Source: SCUS01 sp966211675
GTDB taxonomy: Bacteria; Myxococcota_A; Polyangia; Polyangiales; Ga0077539
Assembly (NCBI GenBank): GCA_966211675.1
Contig: CBIHPK010000002.1
Location: 62,001-126,000 of the forward strand
DNA: 64,000 nt
Direction: 5' to 3'
The notes beneath the pieces are model-generated. The model did no database searches, was not told where the DNA came from, and saw nothing but the letters and a program-made list of their open reading frames with translations. How positions within the stretch are numbered: position 1 is the stretch's first letter; every line of letters begins with the position of its first letter. Made by a program: the position numbers and the translations under genes. Below, piece after piece: positions 16,584-24,471 of the stretch.

Positions 16584-18026
16584 ATGGACAAGCCCCGCGT
16601 TCGCTTCGCGCCGTCACCGACGGGTTATCTCCACATCGGAGGCGCCCGCACGGCGCTGTTCAACTGGCTCTGGGCCCGCAAGACCGGCGGCACCTTCGTG
16701 CTGCGCATCGAGGACACCGACCAGGAGCGCTCCACCGAGGAGTCCACCCGGGTGATCATCGACTCGATGCGCTGGCTCGGCCTCGACTGGGACGAGGGCC
16801 CCGAGGTGGGCGGCCCCCACGGCCCGTACTTCCAGATGCAGCGGCTCGCGCTCTACGCCGAGTACGCCAACCGGCTGGTGAGCGAGGGCAAGGCCTACCG
16901 CTGCTACGCGACGCGCGAGGAGATCGAGGCGCTGCGCCAGAAGCTCCCGGAGAAGAAGCGCGACGGCTTCGTGTATCCGCACCTCTGGCGCGACAAGACC
17001 GAGGCCGACTGGATCCCCGGCGCGTCCTACGTGATCCGCTTCAAGACGCCGCTCGCGGGCGCGACGGAGTTCGTCGACAAGGTGTTCGGGTCGATCAAGA
17101 CGCAGAACAGCGTCATCGACGACTTCGTGATCATGCGCTCCGACGGCGTGCCGCTCTACAACTTCGGCGCGGTGGTCGACGACATCACCATGGGCATCAC
17201 GCTGGTCGCGCGCGGCAGCGACCACATCATCAACACCCCGAAGCAGATCCTGCTCTACCAGGCGCTCGGCGCGGCGGTGCCGGAGTTCGCGCACCTGCCC
17301 ATGATGCTCACCCCCGACGGGAAGAAGATGTCCAAGCGGCTGGCCGAGCAGCAGGGCATCGACGTGCCGGTGGAGCGCTACCGCGAGAAGGGCTGGGTCG
17401 CCGACGGGCTGCTCAACTACATCGCGCGCTTCGGCTGGTCCGCGGGCGACCAGGAGATCTTCTCCCGCGACGAGCTCATCGCGAAGTTCGACTGGGCCCA
17501 CTGCGGCACCAACGACGGCCGCTATGACAAGAAGAAGTCCCTCTGGGTGAGCGGCGAGCACCTGAAGCGCCTCACCGACGAGGACTTCGCCGCGAAGGTC
17601 CACCCCTTCCTCGCGGGCGCCGGGGTCACCGTGGCGGCCGACGACCCGCGGCTGCTCCCCGCGGCGCGCACCGTGAAGACCCGCTCGGCGAGGCTCCTCG
17701 ACGCCGCCGAGGCGATGGCCTTCTACTTCCAGGACGCGATCACCCTCGACCCGGCGGCGGCGGAGAAGTTCCTCACCGACGAGGCGAAGGCCAACCTCCG
17801 GGCGATGGCCGACGTGCTCGACGCGGTGACCGACTTCACCGACGCGGGCGTCGGCGCGGCCATCGAGGCCTGGCTCGCCGAGCGCGGCTTCGACATCAAG
17901 ACCGTCGCCCAGCCGGCGCGCGTGGCGCTCACCGGGCGCACCGCCTCGCCGGGGCTTTACGAGGTCATCGCGGTGCTCGGGCACGACGTGAGCGTGCGCC
18001 GCCTGCGCTCGGCCGCGGGCGCCTGA
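16584..18026 (+). CDS. gltX: Glutamyl-tRNA synthetase
   Basis: Class I aminoacyl-tRNA synthetase of 480 residues that charges tRNA-Glu. The HIGH-type motif is HIGGARTALFNW near residue 17, and KKMSKRLAEQQ is the KMSKS loop. RIEDTDQERS and FGSIKTQNSVIDDFVI are characteristic of bacterial GluRS. ATG 16584 directly precedes RVRFAPSPTGYLHIGG, the canonical N-terminus. Whether it is discriminating or also charges tRNA-Gln cannot be told here. Confidence 0.96.
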   Translation: MDKPRVRFAPSPTGYLHIGGARTALFNWLWARKTGGTFVLRIEDTDQERSTEESTRVIIDSMRWLGLDWDEGPEVGGPHGPYFQMQRLALYAEYANRLVSEGKAYRCYATREEIEALRQKLPEKKRDGFVYPHLWRDKTEADWIPGASYVIRFKTPLAGATEFVDKVFGSIKTQNSVIDDFVIMRSDGVPLYNFGAVVDDITMGITLVARGSDHIINTPKQILLYQALGAAVPEFAHLPMMLTPDGKKMSKRLAEQQGIDVPVERYREKGWVADGLLNYIARFGWSAGDQEIFSRDELIAKFDWAHCGTNDGRYDKKKSLWVSGEHLKRLTDEDFAAKVHPFLAGAGVTVAADDPRLLPAARTVKTRSARLLDAAEAMAFYFQDAITLDPAAAEKFLTDEAKANLRAMADVLDAVTDFTDAGVGAAIEAWLAERGFDIKTVAQPARVALTGRTASPGLYEVIAVLGHDVSVRRLRSAAGA

Positions 18027-18039
18027 TCGGACCGGCGCG

Positions 18040-19002
18040 GTGAAGGTCCTCCTCCTCGTCGCGATCGCCTATGTGCTGATCGTCGCGGTGCTCGCCCGCA
18101 AGAGGCTCCCCGAGCTGCACCCGCGGCGCTTCTTCCTCGAGACCTGGCGCGCAGTCGACCGCGAGGCCGCCGCCGCTCGCGCCCGCCGCGAGGAGCTCGG
18201 GCTCGGCTACGACTTCCGCCCGATGGTGGCCTACCTGATCGCCGCGGTGGTGCTCACCTTCCAGGAGTATTTCGGCGACCGCACCACCTTCAACCTGCTG
18301 CTCTCTCGCGGCTGGGTCATCGACTGGGGCGGCGGACCTCGCGGCCCGGCCACGCACCACCTTCAGCTGATGAAGCCGCTGCGCTGGGCCTCCCCGGCGG
18401 GCTACGAGGAGCTCGCGGGCCTCGCGTACTGGTCCTTCACCCGATCGTTCGGCTACCTCGTGGTGCCCGCGATCATCCTGCTGCTCTGGCGGCGCGAGCG
18501 CTTCCGCGACTACGGCCTGCGCCTCCGCGGCTTCCTCTCGCACGCGTGGATCTACGCGCTCTTCTTCGGCATCGTGCTGGTCGCCGTGGTGGTCGTCTCG
18601 CAGACCGGCGAGTTCGCCAACTACTATCCCTTCTACCGGCTGGCCAACCGCTCGTGGAAGGACTTCTTCCTCTGGGAGCTGCTCTACGCGACGCAGTTCT
18701 TCACGCTGGAGTTCTTCTTCCGCGGCTTCCTGGTGTCCGCCGGGCGCGAGGCCATGGGCTCCTCGGTGATCCTCGCGATGGTCGTCCCGTACTGCATGAT
18801 CCACTTCGGCAAGCCGTGGGCGGAGGCGCTCGCGGCCATCCTCGCCGGGGTCGTCCTGGGCACCCTCGCGCTCAAGACCCGCTCCATCTGGTCGGGCTTC
18901 CTCATCCATGTCACCGTGGCCCTCTCCATGGACCTCGCCGCCCTGCTCCAGACCCGCGGGCTCCCCGGCAACATCCACCTCCCGGCCTCCTGGGGCTGGT
19001 AG
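18040..19002 (+). CDS. CPBP/Rce1-family membrane protein, motifs incomplete
   Basis: A 320-residue multi-helix membrane protein with GTG start at 18040, 13 bases after gltX. It matches the CPBP (Abi/CAAX protease-like) family around FFTLEFFFRGFLV, IHFGKPWAEALAAILAGVVLG and GFLIHVTVA. In the usual EExxxR motif the first Glu is Leu here (LEFFFR), and the last motif HxxxN/D is H-V-T-V-A. Loss of both positions raises doubt about protease activity; a scaffold or regulator role is possible. The family in myxobacteria includes proteins affecting development, but no specific role is claimed. Confidence 0.75.
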   Translation: MKVLLLVAIAYVLIVAVLARKRLPELHPRRFFLETWRAVDREAAAARARREELGLGYDFRPMVAYLIAAVVLTFQEYFGDRTTFNLLLSRGWVIDWGGGPRGPATHHLQLMKPLRWASPAGYEELAGLAYWSFTRSFGYLVVPAIILLLWRRERFRDYGLRLRGFLSHAWIYALFFGIVLVAVVVVSQTGEFANYYPFYRLANRSWKDFFLWELLYATQFFTLEFFFRGFLVSAGREAMGSSVILAMVVPYCMIHFGKPWAEALAAILAGVVLGTLALKTRSIWSGFLIHVTVALSMDLAALLQTRGLPGNIHLPASWGW

Positions 19003-19122
19003 GCAACCCCCTCCGTCGCGGGGGGCGCCCACCGCCCAAGACCCCACCCCACCACCCCCACCCCCCCCCCCCCCGCGGCGGGCGCCACCTCCCAACCCCC
19101 CCACCCCCCGGCCCCCCCCCCC
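19003..19122. repeat. Poly-C low-complexity tract
   Basis: About 120 bases made almost only of C and short purine breaks, including C14 at 19061-19074 and C11 at 19112-19122. It has no ATG, GTG or TTG on the plus strand, yet sits exactly where the next lipoprotein's start and ribosome binding site should be. It may be a true simple repeat or a consensus error in a hard-to-sequence region. Confidence 0.8.
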
Positions 19123-20714
19123 ACCTCCTCCTCGCGCTCGCCCTCGTCGGCTGCCTCGACCTCCAACCCCCCGCTCCCTCCGTCACCCCTCAGCTCACCA
19201 GCCTCCGCGCCAACGCGGCCTCGCTCGACGCCGTGCCTCGCGTCCCGGAGCTGCAGGTCTCCTTCGACCGCGCGATGGCCCCTCCCGAGGCCTCCTCGGT
19301 GATGCTCTTCCGCGAGGCCCTCTCTCCGGCTCTCGTGACCGACGCTCGCGACGGAGTCGTCTCCCTCGGTCGGCTCGCCAACCGCGTTCCGCTGCGGGTG
19401 CAGCGCGACGGAAGCAACCCCGCCCGCTGGCGTCTCCGCACCGAGGCGGTGCTCCCTCCCTCCATCCCGCTCACCCTCGTCTTCAGCGAGCGCACCCGCT
19501 CCGTCGAGGGCCGTCCCCTTACCGACGACGGCGACGGCGGCATGCGCTCGACCGGCGTCTCGCTCCAGGTCATCGACGCCCCTCGCGCAGGACCGGTGCT
19601 CACCCCGGCGCTCCTCGACGCTCCGGTCGACGCGGACGTCGCGCTGCTCTGGCTGCGCTCCGACCGCCCGGTGCGGGTGCTGCGCCCCGACGGCGTGACC
19701 CTCCTCGGCGACGACCACAGCAGCATCGCGACGCGGGTGGAGGCCGACGAGCGCACCCCCGACGGGGTGACGCGCGTGCTGCGGGTGACGCCCTCCCGCC
19801 CGCTGCGCGCCGGGGTGACCTACTCCTGGAGCGTCGCCTCCGTGGCCTCGCGGAGCGCCCTCGCGGCGGAGGAGTTGCCCTGGTCGATGCTCGTCGCGGC
19901 GCCCTCGACCCGCGAGGCGCTGCGGCTGGTCGACGGCGTGGTGTGCGCGAGCGGCGAGCAGTCGCTGGGAGGAGGCTGCGTCGAGCGGGGCGATCGGGCG
20001 CTGGTGGTGCGCGCGGCGACGACGGCAGCCGCGGTGACCCGGCTGGAGGTGACGAGCGGGGACGTGCGGCGGGTGACCGTCGCTCCGCTGGGGACGACGC
20101 ACCGGCTGCGGGTGGGGAGCTTGCCCGCGGCGAGCGAGGTGCGCTGGCGCCTCGAGGCCTGGGACCCGGGAGGGCGCCTTCGGGATGCGCGCGAAGGGAC
20201 GATCCGCACGGCGGACGCGGCGCCGCGAGTGCGCATCGCGGAGGTGCTGGCGAGGCCGCACAGCTCCAGCGCCCAGGAGTTTATCGAAGTGGTCAATGAA
20301 GAGGACGCCGCGGTGTCGCTGTCGGGCTGGGCGCTGGACTCCGGCGGGGCGCGCTCGGTGCTGCCCGAGGGGGCGACGGTGGCGGGGCAGGGGCGGGCGG
20401 TGATCGTCGGGGCGAGCTTCGACCCGAGGGGCGTGGCGCGCGCCAACGACCCGGCGGTGGAGGCGGGCGCGAGGGTGATCGTGGTGCGGGGGAGCCTCGC
20501 GGGGAGGGGACTTCGGGACACCGGGGCGGAGCTGTCGCTGCTGAGCGCGGCGGGCCTGGTGGTGAGCCGCTATCCGGGCACCGCGCCCGAACTTCTGCCC
20601 CAGGAGGGCGTGAGCGTGGTGCGCGCGGACACGGAACTCGACGAGGAGGACCCTGCGTCGTGGGTGCGCTCCCGCGACGGGGCCTCGTCCCCGGGCGGCC
20701 CCGACGCGCGCTGA
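19122..20714 (+). CDS. Lipoprotein with C-terminal lamin-tail domain; start not visible
   Basis: The coding frame is clear from a lipoprotein signal (HLLLALALVGC, Cys codon 19152-19154) to the stop, about 530 residues. After the signal come an Ig-like bacterial region (VPELQVSFDRAMAPP, as in SbsA/Big_5 domains), a second beta-rich region at about 140-370, and a lamin-tail domain at about 370-500 (RIAEVLARPHSSSAQEFIEVVN, SLSGWALDSGG). Such domains are common in secreted proteins, sometimes near extracellular nucleases. No start codon precedes the signal before the CPBP gene; the coordinate 19122 marks only the first convincing codon. Either the poly-C tract hides the start or the gene is decayed. 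It converges with the nuclease lipoprotein, 7 bases apart. Confidence 0.7.
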   Translation, partial: HLLLALALVGCLDLQPPAPSVTPQLTSLRANAASLDAVPRVPELQVSFDRAMAPPEASSVMLFREALSPALVTDARDGVVSLGRLANRVPLRVQRDGSNPARWRLRTEAVLPPSIPLTLVFSERTRSVEGRPLTDDGDGGMRSTGVSLQVIDAPRAGPVLTPALLDAPVDADVALLWLRSDRPVRVLRPDGVTLLGDDHSSIATRVEADERTPDGVTRVLRVTPSRPLRAGVTYSWSVASVASRSALAAEELPWSMLVAAPSTREALRLVDGVVCASGEQSLGGGCVERGDRALVVRAATTAAAVTRLEVTSGDVRRVTVAPLGTTHRLRVGSLPAASEVRWRLEAWDPGGRLRDAREGTIRTADAAPRVRIAEVLARPHSSSAQEFIEVVNEEDAAVSLSGWALDSGGARSVLPEGATVAGQGRAVIVGASFDPRGVARANDPAVEAGARVIVVRGSLAGRGLRDTGAELSLLSAAGLVVSRYPGTAPELLPQEGVSVVRADTELDEEDPASWVRSRDGASSPGGPDAR

Positions 20715-20721
20715 GGGAGCC

Positions 20722-21486
20722 TCAGGGACAGTAGGACTGGCCGCGGAAGGGGTTGGGGCGGCAGGCGCGGGTGCCGCCGGTGATCCAACGGCTGAAGACC
20801 TCGGCGTAGTTGGTCGGGTGCCCCGGCGCCCAGATGCCGCGGTGGTTGGCGCGGGCCTCGGCCTCGGCGTTGAGCAGCGCGCTGTGGATGGGCTCCGGGG
20901 CGCAGCCGAAGTCGGTGTAGTAGGCGCTGAGGCCCTCGCGCACGAGGCGCTCCTGGAAGAGCTGGCCGTCGACGAAGACCAGGCCGAGCGTGCGGCCGTA
21001 GGGGTCGAGGTTGGGCATCGTGGGCATGCGCTGGTCGGCCTGGCGCACCACCACGAAGTCGTGGCCCGCGCCGAGGTAGCCCGTGACGACGGCGGCCGTC
21101 TGGACGCCGAAGGCCGTGTTGTCCGCGGGGTTCTGCGCGTGCGACTCCTCGGTGTTCACCCAGAGGAAGCGCACCGTGTTCTCGCCGATGATGGCGAAGC
21201 TGAAGTGCGCGGTGTCGCCGTCGACGGTGCGGATGTAACGGACCATCGACGGCGCCAGGAAGCCGCTCGGGACGTCCGCGACGGTGATCGGCCGGGGCGT
21301 CGGGCAGCCGCTGTCGAGCACCGGGGGACCGCGGTCGACCGCGGCGGGGACGTCCATGGGAGAGCCCGCGTCGGGCACCGCTCCGGCGTCGAAGACCCCG
21401 GTGCCAGGATTGACGGTGTCGCCGCACCCGGCGAGGGCGAGCGCGGGGGCGAGGAGCGAAGCACAGAGACGTAGGGAGAAGCGCAT
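20722..21486 (-). CDS. Staphylococcal-nuclease-like lipoprotein
   Basis: A 254-residue lipoprotein starting at ATG 21486: MRFSLRLCASLLAPALALAGC gives lipobox ALAGC with Cys 21. A tether rich in Asp, Ala and Pro (DAGAVPDAGSPMD) follows. The SNase fold is indicated by RTVDGDTAHF (calcium-binding Asp pair), VRFLWVNTEES (Arg and Glu of the active site), DPYGRTLGLV (second Arg) and GIWAPG near the end. It likely degrades extracellular DNA or RNA at the cell surface. The reading frame extends 39 codons upstream through the divergent promoter region, but the lipoprotein signal fixes the start. Confidence 0.88.
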   Translation of the reverse strand: MRFSLRLCASLLAPALALAGCGDTVNPGTGVFDAGAVPDAGSPMDVPAAVDRGPPVLDSGCPTPRPITVADVPSGFLAPSMVRYIRTVDGDTAHFSFAIIGENTVRFLWVNTEESHAQNPADNTAFGVQTAAVVTGYLGAGHDFVVVRQADQRMPTMPNLDPYGRTLGLVFVDGQLFQERLVREGLSAYYTDFGCAPEPIHSALLNAEAEARANHRGIWAPGHPTNYAEVFSRWITGGTRACRPNPFRGQSYCP

Positions 21487-21623
21487 GGGTGGAGGAGGGG
21501 GGTCGAGTATCTCCCCCGGTGGGGTCCACACAAGCCCGCGTCGGGGATTGGACAGGAAATGACCGCATCGGTGATCCCTCCGGAGCGCCGGATGTGGCAA
21601 CAATCACGGTGGCTTCACCGGCG

Positions 21624-23843
21624 ATGACGACGCGCATGGACGACACCCCACCCCTGCCTCACACCGGGCACCTGCCCGACGGCGTGGTGACGGTGCGGGG
21701 CGTGGTGAAGGGGGTCGTCTATCGCACGGACGACAAGCGCTACTCGGTGCTGCGCCTCACTCAGACGCACGGCGAGGAGACGGTGATCGTGGGCCCTCTC
21801 GGCGACGTGGCGCCGGGCGAGTCGCTGCGGGTCACCGGGCGCTGGGAGCGGCACGCCTCGCATGGTCCGCAACTGAAGGTCGAGACGTGGATCCCCGAGA
21901 TGCCCACCAGCGCCGACGGCATCGCGCGGCTGCTGGGCTCCGGGTTCGTCAAGGACATCGGCCCCAAGCTCGCGCACCGCATCGTCGAGCGCTTCGGGGC
22001 CTCGACGCTCGACGTCATCGCCGACCACCCGGAGCGGCTGAGCGAGGTCGACGGCATCGGCGGCCGACGGGCGCAGCGCATCCAGGAGGTGTTTCGCGTG
22101 CGGCGCGCGGAGGTCGAGACGCGCAGCTTCCTCGCGGGCCTCGGCGTCGGCGCGGGCCTCGCGCGGCGCATCTGGGAGCGCTTCGGCGTGGAGTCCTCGG
22201 CGGTCGTCCGGGAGAACCCCTACCGGCTCGCGGAGGAGGTGAAGGGCATCGGCTTCCTCACCGCCGACGCCATCGCCCGCGCGCAGGGCGTGCTCGCCGA
22301 CGACCCGAGGCGCATCGCCGGCGCGGTGCTCTTCCTGCTGCTGGAGGCGGTGGACGACGGCCACGCGGCGCTCCCGCCCGATGAGCTCGCGGTGCTCGCC
22401 GATCGCTTCTCCATCCCGCCGGAGTCGGTGCACACGGCGCTGGGCGAGCTCGCCGCGCGCCGCACGATCATCCGAGACCAGCAGCTCATCTACCCCCCGC
22501 CGCTCTACGACGCCGAGGTGCGGCTCGCGCATGACCTGGCGGCGCAGCTCCGCCGGCCGTTGAAGCCGGTGCGTCGCGAGGCGCTCTCCGTGCCGGAGGT
22601 GCGCGAGGCGCTCGATCGGCTCAACGCGAAGCAGCGCGCCGCGGTCGAGGCCACCATGACCGCGGGCGTGGTGGTGATGACCGGCGGACCCGGCACCGGC
22701 AAGACCACCACCGTCCTCGCGCTGGTGCGGCTGCACCAGGCGGCCGGGCACAAGGTGCTGCTCGCGGCCCCGACGGGGCGCGCCGCGCGGAGGCTCTCGG
22801 AGGCGACGAAGCACCCGGCCTCGACGATCCATCGGCTGCTCGACTGGTCGCCGCGCATCCAGCGCTTCTCTCGCGACCGAAGCTCTCCGCTCGACGCCGA
22901 CCTCGTGCTGGTGGACGAGGCCTCGATGGTGGACGTGCAGCTCGCCTCGCACCTCGTGGCGGCGGTGCGCTCGGGGGCGCGGCTGGTGCTCGTGGGCGAC
23001 GCCGACCAGCTCCCGCCGGTGGGTCCAGGGACCGTCCTCGCCGACCTGCTCAAGCTGCCGGAGGTGACCTCCGTGCGGCTGACGGAGGTGTTCCGCCAGG
23101 CGGCCGAGAGCGCCATCGTGAGGGGTGCCTACGACGTGCTGCGGGGGGAGGTGCCGAGGAGCTCGCCCCCGAGGGCTCCCACCTCCGAGGGGGAAGGTCC
23201 GCGAGCGCCGACGGGCGAGCTCTTCCTGGTGAAGTGCGACGACGGCGAGCAGGCGGCGAAGCTGCTGGTGGAGACCGTGGCGAGGCGCATCCCGAGGTCC
23301 TTCGGGCTCGACCCGATGCGCGAGGTGCAGGTGCTGGTGCCCACGCACCGCGGGCCGCTCGGGGCGCAGAAGCTCAACGAGGCGCTGCAGGCCGCGCTCA
23401 ACCCCGACGGCACCCGAGGCCGCCGCGGGTTCGCCGTCGGCGACAAGGTGATGCAGCTGCGCAACGACTACGACCTCGACGTGTCCAACGGCGACGTCGG
23501 CATCATCGAGCAGCTCGACGACAAGACCGTCACGGTGCGCATGGAGGGCCGCGAGGTGCGCTACGCCGACGACGCCGTGGACAACCTCACGCTCGCCTAC
23601 GCGGCAACGATCCACAAGGCGCAGGGCAGCGAGTACGACGCCGTGGTGCTCGGGCTGCACACCTCCCATTTCGTGCTGCTCAACCGGGCGCTGCTCTACA
23701 CGGCCATCACCCGGGCCCGCCGCCTCGTGGTGGTGGTCGGCAGCGAGCGGGCGCTGCGCCTCGCGGTCAGCACCGCGCGCGTGGTCGAGCGTCACGGAGC
23801 GCTGCTGCATCGCCTCCAGGCCGAGCTCGCGCAGACCCGTTGA
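21624..23843 (+). CDS. recD2: ATP-dependent RecD2-like DNA helicase
   Basis: A 739-residue superfamily 1B 5'-3' helicase. The RecD2-specific N-terminal OB-like region (residues 20-95) and helix-hairpin-helix repeats at about 100-200 (GSGFVKDIGPKLAHRIVERFG, VDGIGGRRAQRI) precede the motor, with Walker A GGPGTGKT at 354-361, VDEASMVDVQL (motif II) and TIHKAQGSEYDAVV near the end. Without RecB and RecC partners, RecD2 acts alone in repair and fork processing. Start ATG 21624; a second in-frame ATG 12 bases later is possible. It diverges from the nuclease lipoprotein with 137 bases between. Confidence 0.93.
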   Translation: MTTRMDDTPPLPHTGHLPDGVVTVRGVVKGVVYRTDDKRYSVLRLTQTHGEETVIVGPLGDVAPGESLRVTGRWERHASHGPQLKVETWIPEMPTSADGIARLLGSGFVKDIGPKLAHRIVERFGASTLDVIADHPERLSEVDGIGGRRAQRIQEVFRVRRAEVETRSFLAGLGVGAGLARRIWERFGVESSAVVRENPYRLAEEVKGIGFLTADAIARAQGVLADDPRRIAGAVLFLLLEAVDDGHAALPPDELAVLADRFSIPPESVHTALGELAARRTIIRDQQLIYPPPLYDAEVRLAHDLAAQLRRPLKPVRREALSVPEVREALDRLNAKQRAAVEATMTAGVVVMTGGPGTGKTTTVLALVRLHQAAGHKVLLAAPTGRAARRLSEATKHPASTIHRLLDWSPRIQRFSRDRSSPLDADLVLVDEASMVDVQLASHLVAAVRSGARLVLVGDADQLPPVGPGTVLADLLKLPEVTSVRLTEVFRQAAESAIVRGAYDVLRGEVPRSSPPRAPTSEGEGPRAPTGELFLVKCDDGEQAAKLLVETVARRIPRSFGLDPMREVQVLVPTHRGPLGAQKLNEALQAALNPDGTRGRRGFAVGDKVMQLRNDYDLDVSNGDVGIIEQLDDKTVTVRMEGREVRYADDAVDNLTLAYAATIHKAQGSEYDAVVLGLHTSHFVLLNRALLYTAITRARRLVVVVGSERALRLAVSTARVVERHGALLHRLQAELAQTR

Positions 23844-23867
23844 CAGCCCCCTCGGCATCCGGAATCT
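23839..23867 (+). promoter_or_regulatory. Candidate promoter at recD2 stop
   Basis: TTGACA (23839-23844), overlapping the recD2 stop codon, is a perfect -35 hexamer. The matching -10, AATCTT after a 17-base spacer, agrees at only three of six positions. It would serve the small secreted protein at 23934. Confidence 0.25.
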
Positions 23868-23891
23868 TTCACCGCCCGAACAAAGAAAGAT

Positions 23892-23907
23892 GGACCAGTA
23901 CTGGTCC
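23892..23907. promoter_or_regulatory. Perfect 16-bp palindrome, possible operator
   Basis: GGACCAGTACTGGTCC reads the same on both strands. It lies between the candidate promoter and the GTG at 23934, in an AT-richer stretch of an otherwise GC-rich window. An operator for a dimeric repressor is the simplest idea; as RNA it would be an 8-bp hairpin with almost no loop, unlike a normal terminator. Confidence 0.4.
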
Positions 23908-23933
23908 TTCGTTGCTCCAGTGGTCATCCTCCC

Positions 23934-24467
23934 GTGAACTTGCTTCGTCCTGCCTACATCGTCCTCGCCTCGCTGCTCACGCTCTCCGGCTCGGCCGCGA
24001 CGCAGCCCCTGCCCGCGACCTCCACCGCCGTCTGCCGCCAGGTGACCGACGTGTATGACGGCTCGACGGTGCGCGGCAGCACCGCGGGCCTCGCCGACCG
24101 GGCCCACGCCTCCTGCGCCCGCCAGGCGCTCTCGGGAGAGCGGGTCTACGCGCTTCACCTCGACCAGGCCTCGCGCGTCTCGCTTCGGGTCGCGGCCGAC
24201 TACGACGTCGCGGTCTACGTGCGTCGCGAGTGCGGCGACGAGGTGAGCGAGCTCGCCTGCAACGACGACCTCGAGGACGTGCGCCACGCGGGCCTCGACG
24301 TCGACCTCGGCGCGGGCACCTGGTTCGTGTTCGTCGACGGCTACGACAGCGACAACAGCGGCAACTTCACGCTGAGCGTGAGCGCCCGGCCGACGGGCCC
24401 GCGGCTCTCTCGCGCGCCGTGGGGGCCGTCGGTCGCCAACCGCGCCCCGTCGCGGCCGTCGTCGTAG
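23934..24467 (+). CDS. Secreted PPC-like beta-domain protein
   Basis: A 177-residue exported protein with GTG start and a Sec signal (MNLLRPAYIVLASLLTLSGSAA). The mature part has about four Cys and a bacterial pre-peptidase C-terminal-like fold: VYALHLDQASRVSLRVAADYDVAVYV, ELACNDDLEDVR and GTWFVFVDGYDSDNSGNFTLSV. PPC domains usually accompany secreted proteases, but here the domain stands alone. Function unknown. It ends 4 bases from the convergent von Willebrand A lipoprotein. Confidence 0.68.
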   Translation: MNLLRPAYIVLASLLTLSGSAATQPLPATSTAVCRQVTDVYDGSTVRGSTAGLADRAHASCARQALSGERVYALHLDQASRVSLRVAADYDVAVYVRRECGDEVSELACNDDLEDVRHAGLDVDLGAGTWFVFVDGYDSDNSGNFTLSVSARPTGPRLSRAPWGPSVANRAPSRPSS

Positions 24468-24471
24468 CGGT

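Noticed and set aside
18546..19121. Upstream extension of the lamin-tail frame into the CPBP gene
   Set aside because: It translates as Arg/Pro/Gly shadow sequence and would place the lipoprotein signal about 190 residues inside the protein.
21615..24287. An 890-residue minus-strand frame across recD2
   Set aside because: It spans two convincing plus-strand genes and contains no motif.
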